This document shows positions 37,572 through 51,300 of a stretch of DNA of 64,000 nucleotides, one piece after another; positions within the stretch are counted from its first letter, which is position 1; every line of letters starts with the position of its first letter. The stretch is from Limanda limanda (lineage: Eukaryota; Chordata; Actinopteri; Pleuronectiformes; Pleuronectidae). A program made the position numbers and the translations under genes. Under the pieces are notes generated by a model that saw only the letters and a program-made list of their open reading frames with translations, ran no database searches and was not told the DNA's origin. The DNA lies in NCBI RefSeq assembly GCF_963576545.1, contig NC_083645.1, forward strand, positions 2,442,001-2,506,000, in the 5' to 3' direction.

Positions 37572-37594
37572 ACTGAGGGAGGTCGAAATAGATC

Positions 37595-39489
<1,895 letters not shown>

Positions 39490-40630
39490 TCCTCCAGCTT
39501 TGGGTGTGGAATGACCAACTTGTTGATTTAGTCCAATTAACAGAATAGTAATGCTACATTTTGGAGAATGCCTAAATTATCCTTACTGTTTTTGAAACTG
39601 GATTTGTAAGAACAGTGGAGTATCATCTGTACAGAGGCGGAACTTCTGGTCAGCAGCGGATGTTTGGATTCCTTTATGTACATTTTGACCAATGACTGAT
39701 GAAACTGGAAAAGAGTAGTACTATTTGCCTAGTGGTGTCCGTGTGTTGAGGGAAGCTCGTAGGTGAATCCATTTGCACTGACAGCGGCCATTGGTGCAGT
39801 AAATAGAACTTTGACTCTCAATAAATGAATCTCCAAATTTGAATATCTGTTATGTTGGACTTAAAACATTCCAATTATTCCATCAAAGGCCTTTTCTGAA
39901 TCTAGTGTAACAATAATTAAAACATTTGTGTTGAGGCAATGCCTGGTTTATAAAACTAAATTATCTGTATTTATTGTTTGATCTGTGTCAACCTTTATGA
40001 AGCTGTTTTTACTGGGTGATTATGGGGTAACTTCTTGCGACTAATGCTTTACTGATTCCTTTCATATCTGTATTGATAACCAGGAGGGGTTTCTAATTGG
40101 ATTTAAGTGTTTGAGTTTTACTGAGTTTCCTGTGGAGTGACATTGTGGCAATATGCAGCTTCTGATGTACTGAGGTTTGTTTTAACTCTATGATCAATCA
40201 TAGCAAGAGTGGTCTGCAATATTCCAGGAAACCTTTAGAACTCAGCAGGGAAATCATCAGGTCCTGGTGCTCTGTTTGGATAAGAGTTCTTCTGTCAGTG
40301 GAGAATCAAGTAGCCTCTGTTTACTTGCTCTCCATGGCCATATGGCAGATCAATACTGTTAGAAAGGAGATGATGTCCACTTGAATGGTATCATTTTCTG
40401 TTGAAGTTTGGTGTAATAGTTTTCAGAAAACTGATTAATATCTTCTGGGGATTGGGGAGACCTCACTATCCAGAACTTGAACCAAGGTTGCTTTTCTTTG
40501 TTCTGTATAATCTGATTCGCAAAGTATTTGCTGTACATATTATATCCAAGACATTCATATTTAATTCCTATTTAGGTCTCTGTATTTAAGTTTCATCTGG
40601 AATATATGATTGAAACTGGTAAACATAAAT
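39490..40630 (-). pseudogene. Decayed L1-like LINE reverse transcriptase
   Basis: Remnant of an L1-type non-LTR retrotransposon reverse transcriptase, N-terminal side at higher coordinates. Reading the minus strand through several frame changes and stops, the known landmarks appear in order: an F-x-x-YYTKL-like stretch at 40470-40403; GPDDFPAEF at 40266-40239 (L1: SPGPDGFPAEFY); LDSEKAFDGII at 39905-39871 (L1: LDAEKAFDRV); and at 39640-39614 a RLC-TDD-TPLF stretch in the place of the YADD catalytic box. The first two positions of that box are changed, and no frame stays open beyond about 60 codons, so the copy is long dead. No 3' tail or target duplication could be recognised. Confidence 0.72.
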
Positions 40631-43554
40631 GGTGTACAGATTTATGTCTTTATGTATGCATTTATTTACACTCTACTTTCACTCCATGTTGGAGGGACTA
40701 AGATGAGATGTGACTGATTGTTGACTTTATATTTTTTACATATTTACTGGATTATCAAGTCTCACGAGATATTTACATAAATTTAACTAGTGGCTGCTGG
40801 AGAAATTCTAATTGTGTGTAACTGGGTGGTAAAAAGCTATATGTAATTTCCCTCTTCAGTCTGTCTAAGTTTGCAAAGTAACCAACATGTTTTTAATGGT
40901 GTTCTTTTAAGTGTAACATTGTTTAAGTCAGGCAAGATGTTAAGCAGAGTGTATAAGACAGCTGCCACATGTGCTTCACTGGGCTTTGGCAGTCGAGAAC
41001 GTAACTGAGGCTCTTTCTTACAAAAGGAGGGAGCTTTTACACAAGGTGCACCTTCACTAATGGACACACAGTTGGCTATTGATGCACCAATCACTTTTCC
41101 GTCTCACTGCAAAAGAGGGTTTTTGTCAAAAAAATACACTCACCCATCCTCAAATGGAGCCGTATTTTACCTCTTTATCAAAGAACTCAAACCCATCAAG
41201 CTGTGAAACTCTCTGCCATCCGCATTCCTGCTTTGCAACGACTTTGACAGCTGTAAATTTTGCTGTGAAGCCTCTGTTAATGGAATGAAAACTGCAGTTT
41301 CTAGGGTAACAGGATGTCCTGAGTGCTCATTGGTTACTCACATCAAAATAGACAGAAAAACAAATACACCAATTATGTATGGTAAAAGGCAAAAGGTTTG
41401 TCTAAGGCTCTATTTTATTGCAAAGATATTAACAGAATCATTTCATCTCAATTGTCCTTGAGAGCAGTGCACTGACTCAGAACACAATACAACCAAAAAT
41501 TATACTTCATACAAAAGGTATTTATTGTTGCAGTTTAATGGTATTTAATGGTTACCTCAATCTTATTGGTTCTTTAGTACAACAAAAAATGTACATACAA
41601 AAAGTGTATTGACTTCTTGAAGTATTCTGTCCGCCTCTTTCTTCAAAGGGCTCTGGCAAGGTAACGTCTGCACCCTTGTACTCAACACACAGAATCATAT
41701 CGATTAAATTCAGTTTTCAATAAAGCACCAAACAGGGTTCCCTCATGTGTAGTTCAAGCAAAGTGTGGTAGAAAATCCTTTGAGAGCAACTCAAGAAATG
41801 ATGTACATGATGTATTTCTTCTTAAAAGAGGGAAGCAACTAGTTTGATCCTATTTCTTCTGTATCATAATGAAGCTTTTTTTTTTATTTGGACTGAAAGG
41901 CAGACAAAGCAAGAGAGCTGTCACCTTCAGCTTTGGGAGAAGAGGACATTTATGGAGCTGCAATTAGGCTATTTAATTGACGAAAATAATTGTACTTGAA
42001 TAGATAATTGAAAAAAAAATGAATACAAGCGAGGGGTACAAAAATAGGATTTTGAAAAATGAGAATAATGTCCTCCCACCCCAGTGGGAATTATGGCCCA
42101 TAATTATTAGTTGCAGCCCTATTTAATTTTACTTGTTGATAACTTGACATATTTTTCTTTTAAACTGCTGAACTCCTATTTCCGTCCTGCATCTGACTGT
42201 TGACCTGCTGACCAATTGTTCAAGCTCTCATTTGGGTGGGCCAACCATCGAATGTTGATAAAGATGGACGATATGACAGCTGGCCGAGAGTTAAGGCAAC
42301 ACATCTTGATCGAACCCTGGTGGCCGGCTGCAGTTTCTTTCACGTTTGCAGAGGGGATGAGGACCAAACAAAATAATCAAAGTACACACCAAAGTACATT
42401 CTAACAAATACTTCTGTCATTTTATCTGTCAACCAAAAAACACATGTGAGGGAAATGTTTGAATCTAATGAGCTGTAAAACAAAATTAGGGAGTTATTTA
42501 TTTTTAAAGAGGTCAGTCAGTGATGTGAGAGAGAGCACATCTGTGATCCACTGGCCAACACTGTGAGACACTGTTTGACGATCCATTACAGGGTGATAAC
42601 AGACGGAGCTGCCCTTCCTCCTCCTCCTCCTCCTCCTCCTCCTCCTGCGTGGGAATATGATTGTAGTGTGATATTCCTGCCGAGTTATCTGCCACACTGC
42701 TGCTTTTCATTGCACCTAAACTGCTGTCCTGAGTATTAAATTGAAAACCCTGACTGTAATGGGTTCCTCCCACTGTATATTGGCATGCTCCAAGGTAGCA
42801 GTCCACACAAATGCTACTATTTCTCTTCCTTAAACTTATACACACGCAAACGCATATTGTTGCAGACAGCCACAGTGCATTAACGGAGGACGTCAATTAG
42901 CGTATAAATGTGAATCAGTGTGAGATGTGTATGTGGAGTGTGAGTAAACTTGTACAGGCTTAATGTACATGTCTGACAGATTGGGACATGATAGTGTTGT
43001 CGATGAATGATGTTGCACAAGATACAGATCATCAACAGGATACCACAGCAGCTCACTCTGTGTAGCTTTACCCTTTCCCTCTCTCTGTTCTTGACATTAA
43101 TAGCTCTGCCACGGGAGATGGAAATATGCTTCCCCTAATATTTGTAATGATTGTCGTCATTACAGATGTCATCAAATGTCTCTGAAGGCCCAAACCAAGC
43201 TAATCTCCCCCTCAATATTCAGTGTGGAACTGACACAGGAGTCATTTAGCACAGCCTCATACTGGTTTAAATGACAACAAGCAGCAGTGAACACAGAGTA
43301 GTGACTGCAGCTTCACAGTGTATCCCAGAATCTTTGACCAATGCCCTCAATGTGTCATGAATGGTTACTCATCCACAGGTCAAACAACAGTGTTTAAATT
43401 GTAGCATTACAGATATTAAAAAATGTTCACTATAAACTGACATGGTTCTAACTGTGCAGTTGGTCCTACCTTTAAACTCTGTGCACTAGAGTTGAAAAGT
43501 CATGACCACATTACCCCTGTGCTTACCTCCCTAGATCCCAGCTGAATTTGTATT
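40631..43554. other. AT-rich non-coding DNA with a (CCT)n array
   Basis: A CCT trinucleotide run of about ten units lies at 42616-42645 and explains the overlapping Arg-rich and Glu-rich frames there. No gene is recognised; the open frames at 40837-41288 and 42176-42404 have no motifs. Confidence 0.55.
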
Positions 43555-43790
43555 GATTTAATATTGTATTGCTCATATTTGGGGCCTTAAGTGCCTTTGC
43601 ACCGAGATATATTTGATATCTATTGACCTGCTGTGCTCCAGCCCTGCTGGTTACTCCCATGTCTCACCTTATGGCAAAGGGGGACCAAGCTTTTACTTGT
43701 GTGGATGTTCTGTTTGTTTGTGAACATCAAAAAGGCAGCTAGAGAAATATATATATTCTCATATTTCCATTTTTTCAGAGCACTTCAGGA
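43555..43790 (+). pseudogene. L2/Rex-like LINE 3' fragment
   Basis: Translation of the plus strand from about 43580 gives AFAPRYI-stop-YLLTCCAPALL, then MAKGDQAF. This follows the C-terminal end of L2/Rex-type LINE ORFs (family wording: 'LAPxYIxDLLxxYxPxRxLRSxxxxLL...KGDRAFxxxAPxLWNxLP'). A stop and small shifts are present, and the WNxLP end is not recognisable. Only about 60 codons remain. The call rests on this motif order alone. Confidence 0.5.
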
Positions 43791-44639
43791 ACCTCTTGTC
43801 AATGGTGGTTTAAAGGCTGAATACTAACAAAATAAAATACTGAATGCAGCTTGTGAATGAGAGGTTTAAATAAATGACTTGATTAATATTTCATTTTAGT
43901 GACACACTCTAGCAGGGCCAGCTTATTTTGTACGTTTGTAGCAGCTCTGTTGACCCCGCACACATATAGACAACAAAACACGTCAATATTTACAGACTTA
44001 CACACTCTGGAGGCCATTACAATTTTTTTTAATGTTTTTCTGAAGGTAAGCTCCTAGGGATACAAGTAGAAGGACACATGAAAACACCCATGCAATTTAA
44101 TTTAACACGATGGACAACAAGTATGAAGTGCATTCAGCAGCTCTCACATACACACTAATGCACAAGCCAGGCACACATACACACACACGCATTAGTGATC
44201 CCCAGCACATGACAGTTGGCTGGAGTGAGAAGATGAAGCAAAGGTCAAGTCAGAGAACACACAGCAGCCTGTGTGGAGCTTCATCTGTCCATCTGTGTCA
44301 GCGAGAGTGGCAGCTAACATTCGTCATAGGAGCTAAACTGACCCACAGGACTGAAAAATAAAACACTTCAGTGGAAAGCATGCACTTGGCCAAATACATG
44401 GGAATAAAGTGTTATTTCTCACACATTCATTCAGTTCATAAGTTATTAGAATAGAAGACATCACTGAGGCTCCTTGTGATGAAAATATTAAAATCAACAA
44501 TTCTTAATATGTCAGACTGGGGCTGCTTCTTGCTCAATATACATAATGTAAACATGAAATAATATATATATAAATAATCATAATTTGATTTATAAATCAG
44601 CTTTAAAACAACCTGTTACAAACTGTAAAGAAGGGCATA
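43791..44639. other. Non-coding DNA, nothing recognised
   Basis: A short CA tract at about 44172-44190. The plus-strand frame at 44110-44361 shows no known motif. Confidence 0.5.
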
Positions 44640-45010
44640 CCAGGAAACAAGTTATTACAGAGAGAAAATAAAGGATAAACAAACAGATTAAGTGAAGCTA
44701 TTTGGTAAAGGAAAGTTTTTAAGAGTCAATTTAAATGCAGACAGTTTCCCCTCTGAGTTCCTCGGGTGAACTATTCCACAGGCTGGAGGTCCTGACAGCA
44801 GAGGTCCTGTGACTCTTGCTCTTCAGCCTCAACTGAGAAATAACTAACACTCATGTCTGAAGATCTAAGGCAACGAGCTGGTAGGGCTGATGGAGAAGTT
44901 CAGCCAAGTAGCCTGATGCTTTTACAAGCAGGGTCTTAAAAGTCAAGAGTAAGGCAGTTAGTGAAGAGAAGATATTATGGGGAGATCTCATTCTCATGCT
45001 TTTGAAGTTT
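44640..45010 (+). repeat. Dispersed teleost repeat with 'AACTATTCCACAG' motif
   Basis: GTGAACTATTCCACAGGCTG, GAGGTCCTGACAGCAGAGGT, CCTGTGACTCTTGCTCTTCA and GCCTCAACTGAG follow in order a common non-coding fish repeat (family: '...AGACTATTCCACAGTCTGG.GGCCCTGA...AAAGACCTGTC...TCAGCCT'). Related sequence lies at about 15150-15420. Limits are approximate. Confidence 0.5.
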
Positions 45011-45164
45011 GGCAGCTTCATTCTAAGTTATCATTTAATTATATGTTATGTGTGTGATCCACCACTAGGGTGACCGCAAAAGACAAAATAAGAAGCTAAC
45101 CCACAGGAATCAGGACACCACTGTAGTTGTGCTAGTACAACTGCTAATGCATATTCCTTAAATC

Positions 45165-45900
45165 TTCAGGTGTTTCAGGTCTTTCAGCATCATTCACCCT
45201 CCTCCAGTCAACCCATCTGAGGCTGACCAGACCCCAGCTTGTTTCCAGCTTGCTAGCTATCTACGTTGCATCCCATGGTTCTCCTCGTTTGAGCCACAGC
45301 CATCTAGATGCTTTCTCTACCACTTCAGTGGCATTGTAGATGGCTTATTTTCTCCTCACTCATTCCCGACCAGTGAATGGAAAGCATTGAAATTGGATCA
45401 CCCACCAAAACCTCTGCATCCCACCTCTACTGGGAGACACCTTGGTCTCCATCCGGCTAGTTGACAACCACTAAACAGTCCCTCTCACATGGTGAGCACC
45501 CTTTCAAAGGCCTCTTCCAAGCAATCTTCCAAATGTACTGTGAGCTCGAACAGAAATGTTTTTTTAATGAACTCGGACAGGGGGAGAGTGCCTGGTCACA
45601 AGGTGGTGGTTAGAATGTGTTTGGGGAACTTCAGTTGCCCCTCAAGGTCCACCAATAGGTGCCAGTCTCTCATAGAGGCCAGGCTGCCAGCTGCTGGTCT
45701 TGCAGTGGGTGGAGGCTGCTCCCCAGCTGTGATAAAAGTAGTTGGTTACTCGGTGAGGCAGGATCGATTTGAACTGTTCAACTACTGGTTGTGACTCGTT
45801 CGGTCCCCAGTGCCTTTGAGCATCTGCTCCAAATGTTTCACAGTGCCTTTGAGTAGCAGTGGGCATGCTGATGACTCCACTTTGCCACATATGTGTAGGT
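45165..45900 (-). pseudogene. Non-LTR retrotransposon C-terminus with restriction-like endonuclease motifs (fragment A)
   Basis: On the minus strand, through several frame changes and stops, conserved blocks of a fish non-LTR element appear in order: WHLLVDLEGQLKFPKHI-like (about 45665-45610), FELTVHLEDCLEEAFER (about 45550-45500), CLPVEVGCRGFGG (about 45440-45400) and ASRWLWLKRGEPW ending at a stop near 45266. The 'ELTV...E.R' and 'VEVGCRGF' blocks belong to the PD-(D/E)XK-like nuclease that closes the ORF of such elements and would nick the target DNA. A stretch with GGTGTTTCAGGTCTTTCA at 45168 fits the element's 3' UTR. The copy lacks the reverse transcriptase part and is dead. Confidence 0.68.
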
Positions 45901-47000
45901 TTGCTGGGCTCGGAAGATCATCGAGGAGTAGTGAACATCTGTGAATTGGGGGGCAGCAAGGTCCAGGAATTGCTTACCCTCTAACCAGATGTTGAAATCC
46001 CTCGGTATTGATAAGTAAATAAAACATCACAGTAGACGTCAAAGCTGAGGTGTGTTGTTACACATCACACCTCACCCCGGGGCAGCATTATGCCGCATAT
46101 TTTGGTTCAGTGTAAACAAGCAAACTCGGCATAATTAAGGGTCATCTTAAATCTGATATATCAGGGTCCTTTCTTATAAGGGGTCATAGTGTGAAGGTTG
46201 CCTGCTACCCTGTTGCTATACCTGAGTGGGATTTGTATTGTGACGGAAAATGAAAAACAGCTGCATCAACACAGTGTGTATTCAAGTCTTGAGGACACAT
46301 TCATTGTGGCCTGATCAAGGTAGAAATGTCTCAGCCTCAAGCCCTTCAAAATCTTGTGCAAAATATATAAAATTATAAAAGAAGAAATACTTTCTGTTGA
46401 GATTTTGAAAAGGGTACAAGCCACTTTACCTTGGTGAGTTTAAGTGGATAACACTTCTGTATTCTTTGCAGTTCTATGTGCCTTATTTGTGGCCGTCAAA
46501 ATAATTGACTATACATCTACTACGAACCTTTGTCGAGGTTTACTTTTCTTCCCCTCATGGACCTTATCAACAAATATAGCTATTGGCCTGGTTGTTGTTG
46601 AACTCTTGCCAGTCTGTGATCATGTTTCACACTTAGATCATGTGAAGAAACTTAAATTTGGTTGAAAGCATCAAGGTCAATAATGAATTGTCATACTGTG
46701 ATACAAACTTTCACTATTTGAGCAGTTCTGCACATAACCTTAGACCTAAAGGAATTGTCGGTGGGTAGATTATAGCCACATCACAGCTGAAAACGTTTCT
46801 CTATTTAGCTCGCATTGTGACATTGTTTAAAATAATGCTTGTGCCTTGTTATTCCTCAAAATAGTCTGAGCAAAGAGAACTGGAAAGAACGATATTGGAG
46901 AGTTACATGTGGTTGTGTTTGTGTAGTTGCATTCCCCTTTTAAAATGGCAAAGTTAACAAACAACTTGTTCCCACCTCCACAGTTCTGCTTCTCAACAAC
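45901..47000. other. Non-coding DNA up to the assembly gap
   Basis: The plus-strand frame 46444-46665 shows no domain. No repeat family is recognised. Confidence 0.5.
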
Positions 47001-47200
47001 NNNNNNNNNNNNNNNNNNNNNNNNNNNNNNNNNNNNNNNNNNNNNNNNNNNNNNNNNNNNNNNNNNNNNNNNNNNNNNNNNNNNNNNNNNNNNNNNNNNN
47101 NNNNNNNNNNNNNNNNNNNNNNNNNNNNNNNNNNNNNNNNNNNNNNNNNNNNNNNNNNNNNNNNNNNNNNNNNNNNNNNNNNNNNNNNNNNNNNNNNNNN
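47001..47200. other. Assembly gap (200 N)
   Basis: Exactly 200 undetermined bases. The real length and content are unknown. The open frame that spans it is meaningless. Confidence 0.99.
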
Positions 47201-48365
47201 AAAAGATTCCCTCTACCTGATTAGTTCAAAGCTGCATCACATATTTGAGCAGGTGATGGTTTTTTTCACTTCTCCTGTGAGAGTAGCGAGGCTCAGATGA
47301 AGAAGACCGTGAATCAGATACTTTTTTGTCTTTTTGTTGAAATGAAAGGTTCTCAGAACAAGGGTTCTCGACATTATTATTTCCACAATGGAGCGACAGA
47401 GTGTCTCCATGTATTGGTGGAACAAGGCTTTTTTTGTGAGATGTGTGTCGGAGGTGCTGCTTTTCATGCTTCTCCCTGTAATGAGGCTGCATTTACCTTG
47501 CAAATAGGTTGAGGTGGCTTCCTTTTCCTTGAGGCCCTCTGCTTGCAATTCACCAACACGTCCAAAGACTTCCTGTGAGTGTGTCTATGTGTGTGTGTTT
47601 GTTTGTGTGTGTGTGCATGCCCCTGGGTGTAAGTGTGTGTGCTATCTACATCAATGGATCCATAGGTGAATGTGTGTGTGTATATGTGTGCCGGACCTCT
47701 TTCTAGTTGCCAGAACTCTTGGCTTCATTCTCAAAGTACACCACCATATGTTGATTGGTGTTAAGAAAAAAGAGAGAGAAATACATCAACTCAGAAGAAA
47801 GAAAATACAAACACACACACAAAGTAAAAAATCTGGTAATTGCTCGGTTGTCTCTTATTGCCAGCGTGTAGTGCAGAAGTCAACTTTGTCCCTTCATGGC
47901 AGAGAGACAGATGTCCTCAGCTTTGTTTCACACAGAGATGAAGGGAGCAGGAGGGGGCATTTAGTGGGCTTCATAATACAACGTTCAAAGATAACAGCAT
48001 GTGTTGATGTACAGCACAGTATGGATCGGAAGTAATGAGGCATGTGTGGGAGCCCCAGGGGAGGCTCCTACAGTGTAGGACATGTTGTGCTCCACAAAAG
48101 ACCCTCAGCAGGACAAACACACTGATGATCAGACAGGACATATTCTGTTCACACTTGTTGACATCTTTGCTCTCTGTGTTCTATGTTCTATTTTCTCTCT
48201 TGTGATCATTCCTGAGCTGTATTTACCGTGACCTCACAGTTTCAGAAATCATCTCTGAATGGATAAAGCATCGTTAGGGATTTCCGGTGTTTATGTTTAA
48301 ACAGAGGTAACCTTTGCACAGTAAGAGAATTTCATTCTTGACCATGGTAAGACTGAACAGCATTA
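47201..48365. other. Non-coding DNA with GT-rich tracts
   Basis: Interrupted GT tracts at 47577-47640 and 47668-47690. Overlapping frames on both strands (47226-47548; 47670-48035) carry no known motif. Confidence 0.5.
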
Positions 48366-48576
48366 GGGCGGCTGTAGAGAAGGTCATCCACAAACCAGAA
48401 GATCAACAGTTTGATCCCCATGTCCGCCCTTCCGCATGCCAAGTGTGTATATGATGTTTAATACAGTTCTGCACAGAGATGCAGTGTACGAATGTGAATG
48501 TGAATGGTGAAGGGCAAAAGTGTACCGTGTATCACGTAGAGTGGTCATCAAGACCAGAAAAGAGACATATAAACAC
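48366..48576 (+). repeat. SINE-like teleost repeat, near full length
   Basis: The copy reads in order: GGGCGGCTGTAGAGAAGGTC, CATCCACAAACCAGAAGATC, a B-box-like AGTTTGATCCCCA, CCTTCCGCATGCCAAGTGTG, GAATGTGAATGGTGAAGGGC and GAGTGGTCATCAAGACCAGA. This is the full order of the GGCGGCTGTGGCTCAGG family, whose head looks tRNA-derived. Compare the truncated copy at 5014. Confidence 0.75.
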
Positions 48577-49837
48577 AACATGTCACGACAACTTATATGA
48601 TTAGATGGTAAAAGTATTGCTTAATTCAGTTATAGTATGAAACAAATATTTTTTAAATAATGGTAAGATTATATTACATTTAAATTCTTAAAATAACTTT
48701 CAATAAATTGAAGGAAACCTTATAGGAAGCTATGTTATACTGTTTGTAAATGCACATATAAATGCTTAATGAGTATATATCATATCATTTTATAAACCTT
48801 AAATCACAATAAATACATTTTTAAAATGTCAATATAGTGCTATGATATAGTGTCGTACAAAGGATCATTTTTACAAGTTTATTCAAAACACACATTTGAA
48901 ACATGATGGCAAGTAGCAGGCTTAAAGAGAAACTTAACACTACAGTGGCTTCATAAAATATTCAGAGCCCTTCACTTTTTGCACACATGTCACGGCTGGT
49001 GATAGCAGCACAGGCAGGGAGTGAAGGAACTTTAACAGACTGAATGATGAGGATCAGGCAGGTACAGACAACAGCTAACTACCAATGACTGTATAATTTA
49101 AGATGAGCGACGTGAGCGGCATGGTGGCTGACTACAGTATGAGTCATAAACCCTAACTGCTGCATGTTAGTGGATTGGTCATGGACCAAACAAAAAAAAA
49201 TCAATGTGTAAGCAAAGTGTTTGCTTCATTTTTGTACACTGGTGCAGTCCACTGAACCCTCAAGTAAAGCTGCTGCTGCACAAAGAGCTGCTCACCTGTT
49301 ATTCAAAGTTTGGAGAAGCACAACTCACGCTCAGAAACCCAGACTGGAAAATCAGTTGTCATTGCAGGTGTCGTTTATGTTGTGATGAAGGAGCTGTTGT
49401 TGCGATCGACAATGTCACTTGGGTTGATGAGTCCCACCGACACTGCTAACGAACGCCGGTCACCTGTTTTTGTCATTGAATATATCATAGATCCAAATTG
49501 CACTAACCTCGACACTGCAATTCTTCTGGCCCTTTACAATAGACTGAACAAGTATGAAGCGGATAAGATGAACAGTTCTCAAGATGTGAGACACATCAGA
49601 GAGACGGAGAGAGATTTCTGGAATTATTATTAGATTAGATAGATAGGAAGGAAGTGGAGATGTATAGTCAATCTGTACATACACTCAATACTAATAACAT
49701 GCAGGTAGCATGCCCATAGGGAAAAATACTCATAAGCAGACAATATGAAGACAATAAGTATTTTCTGATAGAACGATGAAGCTGGGAGTGAATCTAACGT
49801 GATTAATAATAGAGGCCAAATTATTGACATCATTGGT
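48577..49837. other. Non-coding DNA with one short repeat scrap
   Basis: TACAGTGGCTTCATAAAATA and TTCAGAGCCCTTCACTTTTT (48942-48985) match a phrase shared by dispersed fish repeats ('AGTATTCAGACCCCTTCACTTTTT'). The 107-codon plus-strand frame at 49310-49633 has no recognisable domain. Confidence 0.5.
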
Positions 49838-49965
49838 GTTTTAATTTTAATTCAATTACATTTTATTTGCATAATGCCAAATCAAAGCATTCATTCCAAA
49901 CCAGAAAATGTCATACAATTCAAATTAAACACAGTAAAGTACATAAAAAGACATACTGAGGCAAC
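49838..49965 (+). repeat. Diverged copy of the TTTGTATAGCGCCAAATCAC repeat
   Basis: TTCAATTACATTTTATTTGC then ATAATGCCAAATCAAAGCAT matches the family head with several changes. AAATTAAACACAGTAAAGTA may be a degraded middle. Confidence 0.45.
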
Positions 49966-50933
49966 TGTAAATCTAATGTTCTGAATATCTGCATTTAATT
50001 CAGATGCCACTTACTATACTATCTCTTTATCATGGTCCTATTTGATACTGTAAATAAAAGAATTTATGTTTTTTCATAGGAAATCCAGGAATTCTGTTCA
50101 TGAGGTCCTTCAACAATCTGTGCTGCCTCCTGCCTCCAGGGATGCAGCCTACGGGGTAATTTCACATTCTTGCGTGTGTTAGGGCCTGGATGCTTTCTTT
50201 GAATTTATGAAGGGAATATATACATGTCAAAACAGGGTGTTATGCTGCTCTTTCATTTATATTCCACAATGAGCTGTAAAGTTAATGGAAAAACCACACA
50301 GCTCAAGGTTGATTACCCTTAACAAAATGCATTATGTTTTCCATAACCAAGTTTAGGAGGCTGCAAATGCTGAAATTGGCAACAATAAACCAACAAATTT
50401 GTCCAGAATCTGAGATACTGTGTATTTTTACTGAATGTACAATAATACACCGTGGCAATTATATAGAGACAGGACACAATTGGGTTGTATAATACACGCA
50501 ACACATGATACCGGACAACAGCCTTCAATTCAGAAAGTGTTGTACACAGCCAATAAGAATACACAGAACCACATACCTTGGTGCTCATGAGAGAGTGCAC
50601 ATAGTGCTGAATAGAAGAACACAATGTTAAGTGGTACAATATGATTAACACAAAAATAGCAGTTAAATCAGGGCAAACTTCCATTGACAATTAAGCAAAC
50701 TTTAATTGCCATGCACAACAAGAGGAGGAAGTGATGTGTTATAAATGAGTATATTTTACCAATTAGATCTCATTATGGTGTCATCTCGATTAAAGGGGCA
50801 TAGTGTCGGAACTGGGACACATCCTAATCCATCAATCCTAAACTATCATTAATTCTTATTTTGTACACGTGAAATCCAGTCACAATGATTGTGTTGCTGC
50901 TTTGTGCTTTGTTGTGACTTTGGAGTGACATGC
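49966..50933. other. Non-coding DNA, nothing recognised
   Basis: A 123-codon minus-strand frame (50319-50690) contains no known motif and no supportive context. Confidence 0.5.
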
Positions 50934-50935
50934 AG

Positions 50936-50990
50936 GGGCGTAGCATTGGCCCTGTACAAAAGCAGTCTCTGTGGGCCCCCTTCCTCTCTC
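50936..50990 (+). repeat. Left end of a GGGGCGTAGC-type repeat
   Basis: CAGGGGCGTAGCATTGGCCC, TGTACAAAAGCAGTCTCTGT and GGGCCCCCTTCC match the start of a fish repeat whose other end reads '...CCTACTACGCCCCTG'. The complementary end is found at 54905-54993, about 4 kb away. Confidence 0.55.
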
Positions 50991-51121
50991 AATTCATGAT
51001 GTCCCTCATGCATACAAAAAAGTTCTACAAATTGAGAATATAATGTAACATGTGGACTATAAGGTTCGGTTGGAGCCCTTTGTGTGAATACCAAGACAGA
51101 GACAAAGGGTGCTTTTAAATA

Positions 51122-51300
51122 TAAGTTGTATTTTTCTCAACACAAACAATAGTATGACTCATAACAAAAATAAATATCTCTGTTCAATAATTTCACTCAT
51201 GCACATTACTTAAGTTGTATTTTTCTCAACACAAAACAATAGTATGACTCATAACAAAAATAAATATCTCTGTTCAATAATTTCACTCATGCACATTACT
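51122..51300 (+). repeat. 89-bp tandem duplication
   Basis: Copy 1 at 51122-51210 and copy 2 at 51211-51300 are adjacent and identical except for one extra A in copy 2 (ACAAACAAT versus ACAAAACAAT). Both begin TAAGTTGTATTTTTCTC. Confidence 0.97.

Larger units (their letters stand above)
31342..37594 (-). mobile_element. DIRS-type tyrosine-recombinase retrotransposon, nearly full length
   Basis: The element is 6.25 kb, with sense on the minus strand (5' end at 37594, 3' end at 31342). Directly visible are inverted terminal repeats (31387-31525 and 37433-37571), an internal complementary region (31566-31667), and ORFs in the order gag-like, reverse transcriptase/RNase H, methyltransferase-like tail, tyrosine recombinase. 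This combination defines the DIRS order: such elements copy RNA into DNA, circularise it through the internal complementary region, and integrate with a tyrosine recombinase rather than an integrase. Consistent with that, I see no target-site duplication: the flanks read ...GATGAAGTTA on the left and TGCATCTTGT on the right. The ends look young (138/139 identical), but the coding region carries a frameshift, a nonsense codon and a defect in the recombinase N-terminus. The closest relatives are probably DIRS1-like elements of fish; that is inferred from protein motifs only. Confidence 0.95.

Noticed and set aside
31342..37594. LTR retrotransposon or endogenous retrovirus
   Set aside because: The ends are inverted rather than direct repeats. 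There is an internal complementary region and a tyrosine recombinase, and no protease, integrase or envelope motif.
46927..47220. Open frame across the N run
   Set aside because: It consists mostly of undetermined bases.
48366..48440. Possible tRNA gene (A-box and B-box-like phrases)
   Set aside because: It cannot fold into a full cloverleaf by eye and is the head of a SINE-like repeat.
49310..49633. 107-codon plus-strand frame with a stable-looking peptide
   Set aside because: No recognised family; a second frame overlaps it and there is no start or splice evidence.
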